Source of the DNA: Chaenocephalus aceratus
Lineage: Eukaryota > Chordata > Actinopteri > Perciformes > Channichthyidae
NCBI GenBank assembly: GCA_023974075.1
Contig: CM043785.1
Location: forward strand, 23,997,169 to 24,061,168
DNA length: 64,000 nucleotides
Direction of reading: 5' to 3'
In this document: one piece after another, positions 23,919 to 35,585 of the stretch
Position numbering within the stretch: the first letter of the stretch is position 1
Layout: each line of letters starts with the position of its first letter
Program-made: the position numbers and the translations under genes
The notes under the pieces: generated by a model
The model's input: only the letters and a program-made list of their open reading frames with translations
Told to the model about the DNA's origin: nothing
The model's database searches: none

Positions 23919-24482
23919 GCCTTAGGCTGGCCACAATAAAAGGCCACTCTGAAACGTGCATTTTTGCTTTATTGGGGGGTCTGGGGGGGTCCGAATACCA
24001 GTCAGTATCTGGTGTGAGGGGTAGGGTTAGGTTAATGTTGTGAATCGAGTGGCCCATGGTGGTGGTGGGGTTATGGTATCGGCAGGCGTATGTTATGGAT
24101 GACAAACACAGGCCACTCGATTCACAACATTACCTTAACCCTAACCCTACCCCTCACACCAGATACTGACTGGTTTTACTGACCCCCCCAATAAAGCAAA
24201 AATGCACGTTTCAGAGTGGCCTTTTATTGTGGCCAGCCTAAGGCACACCTGTGCAATAATCATGCTGTCTAATCAGCATCTTGATATGCCACACCTTTGA
24301 GGTGGGATGGATTATCTCGGCAAAGGAGAAGTGCTCACTATCACAGATTTTCTCAGATTTGTGAACAATATTTGAGAGAAATGGTTATTTTGTGTATATA
24401 GAAAATGTTTTAGATCTTTGAGTTCATCTCATGAAAAATGGGAACAAAAACAAAAGTGTTGCGTTTATATTTTTGTTCAGTG
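23919..24482. mobile_element. Tc1-type foldback remnant
   Basis: Arms 23919-24053 and 24111-24244 are near-perfect inverted repeats around a 57-base loop, so the region can fold into a hairpin of about 130 base pairs. The loop (CATGGTGGTGGTGGGGTTAT, then GGCAGGCGTATGTTATGG) matches the segment encoding GGGGVMVW and VCYG of Tc1 transposases, read on the opposite strand. The right end continues to ATTTTTGTTCAGTGTA at 24482, the standard terminus of this fish Tc1 family. The left outer end is missing. Confidence 0.75.
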
Positions 24483-24680
24483 TAATAGCCTATTAAAAAG
24501 TAATACATTCAAAACCTCTTGTCTTGACTAAATTATACTTTATTTCTAAAAAGGGACATTGGGGAAACACTTGCCATTCAATATATGCAACATGTAGCAA
24601 CAAAAAGATAACTAGTCCCTGTACATTTGCTGTGCATTAACTGGCTCCTCTAGCTGCACGCACGCGCGCACACACACACA

Positions 24681-24717
<37 letters not shown>

Positions 24718-25323
24718 CCACCATTGCATAGCAACGCCATGTAATCATTTGGCATGAGTCACCTGTCTAAGATACACACCACCCCCCCCCCCCCCCTCTA
24801 TTAACACTCTCCCTTACTGCAGTGTCACATTTAAACTTAATGGTATTTTTCCAGAGCTTTCACCTCTAGCCTGATATCTACATAGAGAGATTGTTAGGAG
24901 AGATCGGGGGGAATCAAACACTGGCCAAAGCAAGCAATCAGAAACATTTGCCTCAAATAATGAGATAATAAGAATACTTAAGGTCAGACGAGGCTACAAC
25001 ACAGTTTTAATGGGGAAAACTGCCTCCTGTTGCAACATTGTATTTGCTAATCCTACTCATTATTACAATTTGTAACAATTTAGTTTGTGCAATTTACAAA
25101 AATGAACGTATATGTGGAGCATGGCCTTTATAGGGAACTTCATTCAGAAGGATTAAGAGCCCATGTTCACCTACAATTCAGTTACTTATTCCTGAATCAC
25201 ACATTTGACATTTTTAATGAATGTCTCCATTTCATATGACTTTCTCTTTTCATATCCTCTGCTTTGAATGTCTGCCTCTTCATCTCTCTCATCAGCAATT
25301 TGATTTCCTTCCCACTTTGTATC
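24483..25323. other. No gene; CA and C-run low complexity
   Basis: A CA-rich stretch with CG interruptions (24657-24715) and a run of C (24783-24796). The rest is AT-rich with nothing recognisable. Confidence 0.5.
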
Positions 25324-25327
25324 TTAA

Positions 25328-26097
25328 AGGTGACATGTCATGCTTTTCCGGTTATTGCCCGTCCCCTTGTGTGTTATGAAGGTTTTTATGCATGTAAACG
25401 GTCTGCAGAGTCAAAACCCTCAAAGTACACCCTGTAGGGAGTAAAACTCTAAAACAGAAAATACCTCCCCAAAACGCCTCGTTGGAGATACGTCACTGTC
25501 CATTTGATTCTTCCGGGTACATCATGATGTCATGTCGTCCCCGGAACGAAATGGACCAATCCGTGGAGCCGTTACGTTAAGCCCCCGCTGATTGGTCCAA
25601 ATGGACCAATCCACGGACTTCCTCACACACTCAGTGCATGCAGCTCTGCTGATTTCTCCTCCCTGGCTGCAGGCTGATAACAGACAGTTGGGATCGCGGC
25701 GAAATTCTCTCGGCAGACCCATTCTCACAGCGTTTATCAACCTTTTTCTTACTCAATATCAAGCCACACTTATTGTTTTTACTTCGGCTGTGACTTTGTG
25801 TGTGCTCAGGGTGAGTTTGGCTGTGTTTCGCTGTGTATCGCTAAACAAGGAAATCACACCTCCACGGAGCTTAGCGCGATTCACAACGTCCCGACCTATC
25901 GGAGCACACTGGGCTCACAGGGAGGGGGGGGCAAGAGCTGCAACGAGCCGTTTAGTGGAGAGAGTGAATACACATACTTTACAGAGATGCTGTATGCGAA
26001 ACCAATGTGAGTTTGGAAAATTGCACAGTATAAATCTATTCTAGTAGACCACAACAATGGAATTATGATCAGTGGAAATGGCCATGACATGTGACCT
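25328..26097. mobile_element. TTAA-flanked element (770 bp)
   Basis: Ends are AGGTGACATGTCATGC and GGCCATGACATGTGACCT, inverse of each other over 15 bases with one mismatch, flanked by TTAA at 25324 and 26098. The open frame at 25592-26044 has no known domain. The right end recurs inverted at 39298-39480. Confidence 0.8.
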
Positions 26098-26101
26098 TTA
26101 A

Positions 26102-27100
26102 GCTCTTTTCCTCCCTGGCTCAAAGCAGCCTGCCTGTTTATAGTTTGTATGCGTGTGTTTGTAAGTTTGAGAAGGTCAGCAGTGATAGAGATAGTCGTTG
26201 TTATGGTGCTAAATGCTGATTAGCATCATTCATACGAGTGGACTTGTGTGAATGCAACTGCTAATGGAGGAAGCTCTTGTGAGCCAGAGACACGCATTTA
26301 ACGTTTGTACTGCCAGGGGACTGGATAATATTTAGCATGAATGCAACATGCATTCTGTGTGCATATTACGAACAAATTAAGGGCCACATACTGACATTTC
26401 TCTGTTGGTAAAGAAAAAAGCTTGAAGAGTCATTAAGGGCATTCCGTATGTACATATCAATGATTAGCCCAAATAATGTATGCATGAAACAGAAACTGTA
26501 TGGAAGAGTTGAGGGGAAGTTATGCAATTCCACTATGGTTTGCAGAATCAAAGTGTTTTTTTTACCCAGGTCTGTTCTCACTTTAGGAACCAGTATCTGA
26601 ATAACATCTTGGGAGCGCAGGCCATATAGACTTTGTTTTTTACACATATATGTGCAAATATACTGTAAGAGGGAACCAGCCCAAGCACAAATGTATATAT
26701 AAAACCCAACGCGCAGATAACAAGGGCCAATTAGCAGCAGCATACAAAGTGCAGTGGTGTACCCGATATCCACATCCAGTAACAAAACGTAATGCACAAT
26801 GGTACACAGTATCATTAAAAACATGAAAAGCGATTCATGTACCCAGCCAAATTGGACAACTAGTTACACTTGCACATAATCATAGGTTAGAACATTCTTT
26901 CCCAAGCCAATAACAACTGAACAGTCTCCTTGGTCCTATATACATTTGAAATTGATGGGACTTCTGGCTATTGTGCATATCAAGTAATTGGTTGCCATAG
27001 TGAACTATTGTTGAAGAGAGGAGTTGAAGAAGAGAGGAGTTAAAGAGCAGAGCAGTTGCAGAAATAGCATGCGGCTAAAACATGCACAGCACTTGTTTGT

Positions 27101-27154
<54 letters not shown>

Positions 27155-27522
27155 CCTAAGGACTAATCAAAAACACTTCTCAAGTGTCAGTCAGCAGGTA
27201 CACATTAGAATAAAGTTCCTATTAACCTGTATGATGCCGTCAGATGCTGGTTCTGGGTATGTTAGCAAATAATGAAACCACCTGAAATAAACAGGGTCCA
27301 ACATTGTCTCCTCTGCATAACAATGTCACAGCTTATTACAGTTCAACGTTCAAGTTCAAGGCTTGTATTGGTCATACGAACATAGCGACAGTGTAGTTAT
27401 GATGATGAAAATCTTAGGTCACAAGCAACAGTGCAACACAATAAAACATTCAGCCAGATGAATGTTATGGATGCTGTTTCAAAGTTCAGGTGTTTAATAG
27501 TCTTATGGCCTGTGGGAGGAAA
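26102..27522. other. No gene; CA repeat and a LINE/SINE tail
   Basis: A (CA)n microsatellite lies at 27102-27153. The stretch 27350-27522 resembles 8410-8490 and ends in GTCTTATGGCCTGTGGGAGG, a block I associate with fish LINE-like repeats. DIRS B has inserted into it. The rest is unremarkable. Confidence 0.45.
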
Positions 27523-27523
27523 C

Positions 27524-27852
27524 AGGGGGTTACGTATTGTAACCCTAGTATATAAGCACAGGCGGAGCCCTCTACTGGACTCTATGGGTACTACTCTCTA
27601 TCATGCTGTGCGTGCTTTCACCTACTGAGTTTACGTAAATGTAGCCGGCCAATCGGGGCGAGCCTACCTGAATGCGCGCGCAGGCCCACAGTATATAAAG
27701 CCCACTATCCTATACACTCTTCAGCGAGTGGACTAGGAAAGACAGGGCCCCCAGGTAGAGGGCCCGTCTGTGCTTATATGACCAGGGTTACAATACGTAA
27801 CCCCCTGTTATATTTCACACAGGCTCCGCCCTCTACTGGACTCTATGGGTAC
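27524..27852. repeat. DIRS B terminus and internal complementary region
   Basis: 27524-27560 (GGGGGTTACGTATTGTAACC onward) is the reverse complement of 27770-27806. 27807-27852 is the reverse complement of the other outer end at 36184-36230 (AGTCCAGTAGAGGGCGGAGC). The join between the two halves marks the element ends to within two or three bases. TATA-like GTATATAAAG lies at about 27691. Confidence 0.85.
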
Positions 27853-28344
27853 AGTGGGAGCCCCGATGTATACACGCCCTGTCATCCAACAACATCGACC
27901 CACCACACCGTCCCTGACCGGCTTTTAGCTAACATCCATTGCATCCCCACTTCCTCCCATCCGGTTGTAACCGTAGAGAAGTTGGGGCCGCAATTTGGAT
28001 AAGGCACACTCACACACGCTTACCTCGTGTAGATGTGCATCGAAAAGATCTGTGCGGAGACTCCGTCTGGAGCCTACCGTGCACCATGTTGCCCAGGTCC
28101 CTCAGGAGCATGGGAAAACATAAGTGCACCACGTCCCCCACACACACACACGCTCCGTGTAGAGTGGGCATGGACAATAGTGAGGAAGGCTCTCCCAGCC
28201 TGCCTCCAGCCCTGTATGGGGCTGATTGCGCACCATGTCTCCCGAGTCCCTCAGGAGCATGGGAAAACACAAGTGCTTTATGTCCAGGGGGGGGTCAGAC
28301 ACCTGCTGACCCACTGCCACCCCCCCTCTCACCAGTCATGTGTT

Positions 28345-29373
28345 GCCTCGGCAAGCACAGACGACGAGAAGGAGCCAGACATGTCCAGGAGATAACATTT
28401 TATGAAGGAGCCTGGCGTAGACTAAGACGCCGACGTGCATATATCCTCTACACTCACGCTGCTGAATAAGGCTGTTTGACACAACCCGTGTAGAATGCGC
28501 ACGGACCCCAGTGGGGAGGGCTCTCCCCGCCCGTCCATAGGCATGTGTAATGCACCCGCATAGCCATCCTGTTAGGCGCTTCTTGGAGAGAGCTTTTCTA
28601 GCCACACCATCCCCAAAGCACGCAAACAGCTGTTCAGTGCGTCTAATGGCAGCCGTGCGCTCTATATAACATGCTAGCACACACACTGGGCAGAGGAGGT
28701 GCAATTTAGCCTCCCTGGCCTCAATATGGGGTGGAAGATTAAAGCCACCTAACTGAATAGCCTTGACCTGAATGAACTCCTTAGGCTCTTAGGAGTAAAG
28801 GAGGGGTTCGGTCTGAGTGTCGCCCCGCTACGGTCACCCCGGATCAAAAGGCAGCTTGGGTGCACCGACAGAGCGGTCAGCTCGGACACTCTTTTGGCCG
28901 AAGTCAAGGCAAGGCAAGTAGCAATGCTGACAGTGACCATGACAGTGCTTTCAGGGAGAGCTCCAGGGGCTCAAATGGTTCTCTGACCAGAGCCTCGAGC
29001 ACCGACGGCAGGTCCCACTGTGGGGCGGAGGCGTGCACTACTGGGCGCTGCCTCCTGACCCCCTGCAAAATCCGCGACATAAGCGGCTGACTGAAGGCTG
29101 ACCTGCCTCCAAATCCCTCATGGCAGGACGAAATGGCTGCTGCATACACCTTAATTGTGGAATGAGCCTGTCCACCAGTATCTGTAAGTAGGTAAGAATA
29201 GAGCCCAGCGTGCATGACAGAGGCTCTAGACTCCTTCCTTCACACAATCGCCGGAATCCCGCCCACTTTGGCCTGTAACAGGCTGTGGTGGATTCTGCTC
29301 CTGCTGCTTGGATAGTCTGAATAACGTTGTCAGACAGCCCCACCTGTCTCAGCCTGTCCCTCTCAGGAGCCAA
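28345..29373 (-). pseudogene. Tyrosine recombinase remnant of DIRS B
   Basis: Fragments in several frames: RLRQVGLSDNVIQTIQAAG, AHSTIKVYAAAISSCHEGFG, TSAKRVSELTALSVHPSC (catalytic Arg), RALPTGVRAHSTR (His and Arg) and, in a shifted frame, SVEDICTSAS, then STPGSFIKCYLLD (nucleophile Tyr). Frameshifts and a TAG at the Trp position of the AS-W box inactivate it. It is clearly related to the recombinase of element A but from a different lineage. Confidence 0.85.
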
Positions 29374-29482
29374 GCCTGGAGAGGTTGGCCCAGAGTGGGT
29401 AACGCCCCTATTGCCCCTGCTTCCTGAGACAGCGCTCCCCAGACCTGAGAAATAGCCCAGGGCTGGCCCACCATCATCTGTG

Positions 29483-31509
29483 TTACCCCGCGTACCACGG
29501 CGCCAGGCGGCGATCTGGGGCCACTAGGATGACTGACAGCTGCTCCCGCCTCACCCTATCCAGAAGGGGGGAGATAAGGTGCAGTGGTGGAAAGGCGTAA
29601 ATCAGCTTCCTTGGCCATGGCTCGTGTGCAAATGCGTCCAACCCCAAGGGTGGATTGTCCCACCGGGCCAGGGAGAACCACAGAGCACAGTGGCTGTTGC
29701 GCCGATTGGCGAACAGGTCCACCTCTGCTCTCCCGAACTGAGTCCGGAACTGCTTCACCACCTCCGGGTGAAGCCTCCACTCGTCAGGCAGGGGTCCTCC
29801 TCTTGACATGAGGTTGGCCCCCCCGTTATCCCATCCCGGGATGTGCAGAGAGACAACAATCTGTGAAACCCACAACCACAGGTTCTCTGCCGCGGTCCAT
29901 CCATCCATCCATCTTCTCCCGCTTATCCGTGGTCGGGTCGCGGGGGGTAGCAGTTCCAGCAGAGAGCCCCAAACTTTCTTTTCCCTGGCGAGATCAACCA
30001 GCTCTGACTGGGGGATCCCAAGGCGCTCCCAGGCCAGCGAAGAGATATAATCCCTCCACCTGGTCCTAGGTCTACCCCTTGGTCTCTTCCCAGCTGGACG
30101 TGCCTGGAACACCTCCCTAGGGAGGCGCCCAGGTGGCATCCTAACTAGGTGCCCGAACCACCTCAACTGGCTTCTTTCGACGCGAAGGAGGAGCGGCTCA
30201 ACTCCGAGTCCCTCCCTGATGACCGAACTTCTCACCTTATCTCTAAGGGAGACACCAGCCACCCGGCGGAGGAAACCCATCTCGGCCGCTTGTATCCGCG
30301 ATCTCGTTATTTCGGTCATGACCCATCCTTCATGACCATAGGTGAGGGTAGGAACAAAAATGGCCCGCTAGACAGAGAGCTTTGCCTTCTGGCTCAGCTC
30401 CCTTTTCGTCACAACGGTGCGGTAAAGCGACTGCAATACCGCTCCCGCTGCTCCGATTCTCCGGCCCATCTCACGCTCCATTGTTCCCTCACTCGAGAAC
30501 AAGACCCCGAGATACTTGAACTCCTTCACTTGGGGTAAGGACTCATTCCCTACTTGGAGTGGACAGTCCATCGGTTTCCTGCTGAGAACCATGGCCTCAA
30601 ATTTGGAGGTGCTGATCCTCATCCCAGCCGCTTCACACTCGGTTGCGAACCGATCCAGTGAGTGCTGAAGGTCGCAGACCGATGAAGCCATCAGAACCAC
30701 ATCATCTGCAAAAAGCAGTGGTGCAATCCTTAGTCCACCGAACTGCAGACCCCCCCCCCCCCACGACTACGCCTCGAAATCCGATCCATGTATATTACAA
30801 ACAGGATTGGTGACAAAGCGCAGCCCTGGCGGAGGCCAACCCTCACCGGAAATGGGTCCGACTTACTGCCGAGGACCCGGACACAGCTCTCGCTTTGGGA
30901 GTACAGAGATTGGATGGCCCTGAGTAGAGACCCCCTCATCCCATACTCCCGCAGCACCTCCCACAGTAACTCCCTGGGAACCCGCGGTCAACAAGGCTAT
31001 TGAGCGGACTCCGCCTTGCCTGTTGATGTACACCACTGTGGTGCGGTTGTCGCTCCTCACTAGCACGTTTGCCCTGTATTAAGGGTTTGAAGTGCTATAG
31101 GACCAGCATTACTGCTTGCAGCTCCAGGCGGTTGCTGTGCCGAGCCTCTGTCAGACATACAGCTCTCTCTAGGCACGTCCCCCCCCATCCTGTCACTGAA
31201 GCGTCTGTAAAGACTGTGATATAGGAGGTCACTTGTCCCAGTGGAGCTCCCCTCCGCAGATTCTCTGGGGACCCCCAGAATCGGAGGTTGCTCTCTACTG
31301 AGGGGGGGATGATCACCAGACGTCGTTTGTGTCCTGAGATCTAAATGAAGGCCGGTAAGCCACCTCTGTATGTGACGTGCATGCAGGAGTCCGAGAGGTC
31401 CCTGAATACACCGCGGCATGCACCGTGAGAGCGCGTGCTCTGCCATAATGCTGTTTTCTCTCAGAGAGAAAGAGGCATTAATCTGAGCTTCTTCTGTCCA
31501 TGAACGCAC
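29483..31509 (-). pseudogene. RNase H region of DIRS B, split by an RTE LINE
   Basis: From the 5' side: LGLLHARHIQRWLTGLHLDL, YITVFTDASVTGWGG (RNase H first aspartate), NRLELQAVMLVL and VLVRSDNRTTVVYINRQGG. Then, beyond the LINE, AENLWLWVSQIVVSLHIPGW, VDLFANRRNSHC, DAFAHEPWPRKLIYAFPPL and PWYAG. This is the DIRS RNase H and C-terminal block that normally follows reverse transcriptase. The RT palm with its YxDD box is absent; repeated spacer units take its place. The frame is broken by the LINE and by small shifts. Confidence 0.85.
29896..30995 (-). mobile_element. 5'-truncated Rex3/RTE-like LINE
   Basis: The minus-strand LINE ends in a TGGA tetranucleotide tail (TCCATCCATCCATCCATC on the plus strand, 29896-29913), as in Rex3. 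Its frames encode reverse-transcriptase pieces: GLRQGCALSPILFVIYMD, then LLFADDVVLMASS with the catalytic Asp pair near 30705. The terminal domain follows, with RSRIQAAEMGFLRRVAG, RWFGHLVRMPPGRLP and RPRGRPRTRWRDYI. A C-run at about 30750-30763 and other shifts break the frame. 5' truncation near 30995 is typical of LINE insertion by target priming. It landed inside the RNase H region of DIRS B. Confidence 0.88.
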
Positions 31510-33400
31510 CGCGGCCCGCTCTCGGGGGGGGGGTCGTCATAATGCCATCTCTTTGAAACGGACATTATGGGGAAATGTGGAATGTGGAGAGAGATGACTC
31601 CAGAGATGTTCACAAGTCTTTTTTTGCAAGTCCAAGTCAAGTCTCAAGTCTTTGGTCACGAGTCCAAGTCAAGTCTCAAGTCTTTGTGGGGTGAGACTTG
31701 ATCAAGTCTCAAGTCTTTGGTCACGAGTCCAAGTCAAGTCTCAAGTCTCTAAAAAAATAAAAGTCTCATGTCTCTTTTGGTTGTAATAAGCCTTCTATTG
31801 TCTGCTGCTATAGTAGGCTTCATCTGCTGGACACAAAATTAACACCATTTACCAGCCAAATGCTGGTAAATCATACAAGTGGCTGGTAGTACTGTATGTT
31901 GCACGCACCAGCCAAAAATAACAATGGCAATCTATTGAGTGGCTGGTAAAATGTCAACATTCACTAGGCTAGCCATTTGGCCAGTGGACAAACATTTTAA
32001 AATGTGACCTCTGCAACCGTATTGTCTGGGGTCTCTAATGACATTTTTTAAGTCTACTATTAATAAACATATTCCTCTATCCTCTCACTCAAACCCAGTG
32101 TAATGGTAACCTGATAAACCTGTAACATTAACGTTACGTGGTCAACAATAAACCTGTAACCTGCCTATAAACCGACAGATGTATTTATGTATGTAACTAT
32201 GTATTTTTCTACGTTTAACGTTAGCCAGTAGATGGTGGCAGTGGGTAATGATTAACGTTACCGACCTTTTTTATGTCATGTCAAGAGTTGGATGTCAACG
32301 CCACTCAACGCAAACAAGTGTGACAAGCAAACATTCACTCATCTTTTCAAATATTCAGTTACAAAGCTAGTAGCAAGCTAAGTTAACAGTACATAGCTGA
32401 TGCTGAGCTAAACATGTTTGCTAAACGTCCATATGCGTTAATGTGACTGACCTCTCCGGGTGAGTTTTCAAGTGCCTGATGAAATTCGACGTTGTTGCGC
32501 CAGCATCCTTGATTTTGATATTGCAGACTTTGCAGTGTGCGCTCCTTTTGTTGGTGCCGCCGGCGTTTTGTTCTAAGTGTTTGTAGTTGAACCTAATTAC
32601 AAGCGGTACAGTGTGCCGCCGGTCACCATTGTGTTACTACGAGGTAGTAACAGAGGCGCGCACGTCTGCGTAATGAGCCCGGCTAAAATAACTGGATGGC
32701 CTACCTGCCTGTCAGCCTTCCATCTGGGCACAAACTTATCTCGTGCCCTCATTGGTCATGTGCGCGTTCGTGTGTGTTGGAGGAGGCGGGCTCTATAAGG
32801 AAGTAGCAGCCTCTAGCAGATTATCTCCGGTTGTGTATTTTCAAATTCTAGCGATCTCGAGCCGGTTTCTCTCAAATGTACCTACCCCACCTTTAATACG
32901 CCAAAAATAGAAAACACAATGATTGTTCACGAGTCCCAACACACGAGTCCAAGTCGAGTCTGAAGTCTTTTGGTCACGAGTCCAAGTCAAGTCTGAAGTC
33001 TCTGTGTGTGCGACTTAAGTGCGACTCGAGTCCGAGTCGCAGACTCGAGTCCCCATCTCTGGATGACTCTTACTCTGGGATAAATGCACTCGTTTTTACT
33101 GAATACATTTGACACACACATATCACTCTAGACCTAGAGTTACACTACGTAACCCACTGTTCTTCTGCGGAGGTCCCTGAACGCACCGCGGCCACTCTCA
33201 TGGGAGCCGCGCCTCATAATGGGTGTCCAATTAACATCGTATGAAAACGGCCTTGCCGATCTCAACGAGACATTATGGGAAAATGTGGAATTGTGGAGAG
33301 AGATGACTCTTACTCTGGGATAAATGCCATAGTTTTTACTAAATGCATTTTTCACACACACATCACTCTCGCACTAGGGTTACAATACGTAACCCACCGT
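31500..33400. repeat. Repeated spacer units of DIRS B
   Basis: A unit of about 235 bp appears three times: around 31500-31600 plus 33062-33160 (split by a hAT), at 33165-33400, and at 33735-33790 plus 35133-35280 (split by the P-like element). Shared blocks are CTGAACGCACCGCGG, GACATTATGG and GAGAGATGACTCTTACTCTG. Two of the units also contain GGGTTACAATACGTAACCC or a close variant (33140 and 33378), the same palindrome as the element terminus. Confidence 0.75.
31601..33061 (-). mobile_element. hAT element, family Y copy 1 (1461 bp)
   Basis: Ends are CAGAGATGTTCACAAGTC and GAGTCCCCATCTCTG. The 8-bp duplication is GATGACTC (31593-31600 and 33062-33069). Both ends carry arrays of the motif CAAGTC/GAGTCC (about 20 copies in all), plausible transposase binding sites. 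On the minus strand near 32560-32450 lies a BED-type finger, AHCKVCNIKIKDAGATTSNF, then IRHLKTH, with C-x2-C and H-x4-H spacing. The catalytic and dimerisation domains are absent. The near-end segment 32640-32900 is shared with the TTAA MITE at 20955. Confidence 0.92.
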
Positions 33401-33790
33401 TCATGCAACAGGGCCTCTTTTCGACTTCATGTTGAAAGGAAACCTATCTCCTCCCAGGATGATAGATTTGACTCTCGATTGCCCCTGAATGGAGGAGGGA
33501 CGCTGCAAAGCTTGAGTGAGTAACCCAGTCTCAGTGTCCTGCCCCTCTACTCTGTCAGTACACAGCTTTTGTGGGGCTTCCATTCCCCACAAAACTGTGT
33601 TCAGGGGACATGCCAGCAGCTGTGGAGCCAAAGCTAAGAAGCTGTAGTATTCTCTGGTGGCCTACTCCGCTGCCAAACCTTTCCATAAGAAGGGAGTTTT
33701 GGCATGGGGGCTGACACAGAAAAGGGCCGATTTTCTACTGAGGTCCTTGAACGCACCGCGCCACGCTCCCGTGGGGCCGCGGCTCTGTCC

Positions 33791-35132
33791 CAGAGCCGTA
33801 TAATAGAAGAGTTACGACATCTCCGTTCACTCCAATGGACCACTTTTTTACAGCAATGGCGGATCGTGGAGCCTCTCAATCGTTCCCCGGAAGTTAGCGC
33901 CAAGGCTAGCAGAACTGTGGAGTTGCAGCATAATAGACCGTTCGTGACGGACTTTTAAAGGTAAGAAGAAGTTTAAAGATTTATATTGCGGATATTATCA
34001 GTACATCTGATTCAAATTAACATGTGTATTAAAGGATGTCAGTGGATTATCCCTAAATTAGTAGATTTAGGGAACGTTTACAGATAACAGATCAAGCTAG
34101 GATACCGAAGCAAGGGTGAGACCCTCACCCTGCATCCTGAGTCTCAACTCAGTTTTTCAAGCCTTTCCCTGTTTTTTTGTATTAAACAAAACATTAAGCT
34201 TTCCCAATGGTGTGGTTTTCGTTTTGTGAAAAAGTGCAAATGCAGTGTTTGCATATAAATCACATATTTTGTTGCTGTTGGTCGTGAAATTGCTCCTGCT
34301 TCCTCCGCTCTGTGTCAGTGGGGAAGCCGTACATTCGTACTCCTTTCTCTGAGCGATTGGAGCATCCCCAGGCAGCACAGCAAACCATGGTGGCGACTAG
34401 GAGGCAGCACAGCAAACCAGGACAACACGGAGGAAAATGTTTATTGAATTCCATGTATTTGCAATGGATGTTCCTAAAACAACACATTTAACATCATCAT
34501 CATGCTGCTGCTGCTGCTAGTCCTTTGATAGTCACCTGTCGGTCTCCTGTCCTTTCTGAAAGCCATAAAGATGACATTAGTCGTTTAGATAACTTGTGTC
34601 CTCAATTACCATGGGATTACTGAAACTACCATGAATTTAAGAAAATGGTAGAAATTAATCTAATCTGAATTTTAAAGCATTACTTTAGATCCCCTCCCTC
34701 TAAATATATCAATACACATTATAAAGTGATGCTCCTGACTACCATACAAGTTTAAGAAGATAATATTGGTTTTAAAGAATTCAAAGCTATAAATAAACAG
34801 CAACAGGCTCTTTAACCAAGGCACTGTTAGTAACATGTAAACTAGTTGTTCACACTAATCCTAATATTATCACTTAATATTAGCAAATTCTATTTAATTT
34901 CTTTAAACATATTGATGTAAATACATACACATATCGATTTGTTGTATAAATATTGCAAATCAAAACCTTTATTCACTAATAATTACCAAAAATCGTAGTT
35001 CTATCTCCTGTTATCATTGCATTCACATTGCCCGCCATGAACTTCCGGGGAACGATCCTCGTCTACATGAACCACGTGACGATAACCGTTTTTGGACTTC
35101 CGTTGTCGTAACTCTTCTATTATACAGCTCTG
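33791..35132 (-). mobile_element. P-like element (1342 bp) with a THAP exon
   Basis: The terminal repeats are about 28 bp (CAGAGC(C/T)GTATAATAGAAG onward, one mismatch), flanked by the perfect 8-bp duplication CTCTGTCC (33783-33790 and 35133-35140). The minus strand encodes the start of a THAP zinc finger. An 8-bp duplication together with a THAP domain points to the P superfamily, which is known in fish; a hAT carrying THAP is the alternative. No catalytic domain remains. Confidence 0.75.
34260..34388 (-). pseudogene. THAP zinc-finger N-terminal fragment
   Basis: A 42-codon frame starting at a strong Kozak site (GCCACCATGG). MVCCAAWGCSNRSEKGVRMY, then GFPTDTERRKQ, matches the first half of a THAP domain: C-x4-C near the start, then a (F/Y)GFP motif. 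The second half with its C-x2-H pair, normally on the next exon, is not seen before the stop. THAP fingers bind the terminal repeats in P transposases. This is probably exon 1 of a deleted transposase gene. Confidence 0.7.
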
Positions 35133-35585
35133 CTCTGTCCTAATGCCGTCTCTTTGAAACGGACATTATGGTGAAAAGTGGAAATGTGGAGAGAGATGAC
35201 TCTTACTCTGGGATAAATGCAATCGTTTTCACTGAATGCGTTTCTCACACACACATCACTCTCTCTTGAACCCGCACAGTGTTTTGACAGCACTTCGGTT
35301 TATTCCACTCACGTGCACGCGCCCACCTGCTGGCTCCTATACTGGAGTTTACAGAGGGGCCGAGTGTGGGACAGTGTTATTTCCTCTGGGGATAAGCAAG
35401 AAGCAGCCACGCTGCGACTACTCCTCACCCACGTAACCAAGGAGATCGATCCAAAGAGCCCTTCCGTAAACACGGGGGCTCCCGGCCCGGGAGATCAACA
35501 ACATGGCCCTTTTGGAAAGTGCCATGCGGCGTGATACCTCACCGGGATATCACACGGCAGACAACGGCGGCGGGCCCCGATCAAG

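Noticed and set aside
24025..24165. Telomere-like CCCTAACCCTAACCC near 24.1 kb
   Set aside because: Only two or three units, mirrored in both arms of a Tc1 foldback. This is part of the transposon arms, not an interstitial telomere.
24657..24715. Alternating CA/CG tract as a CRISPR-like or Z-DNA locus
   Set aside because: A simple dinucleotide repeat without spacers, in a vertebrate genome. Z-DNA potential cannot be judged by eye.
25592..26044. 150-codon frame within the 25.3-kb TTAA element
   Set aside because: No known domain; its homologous copy at 39.3 kb does not preserve it.
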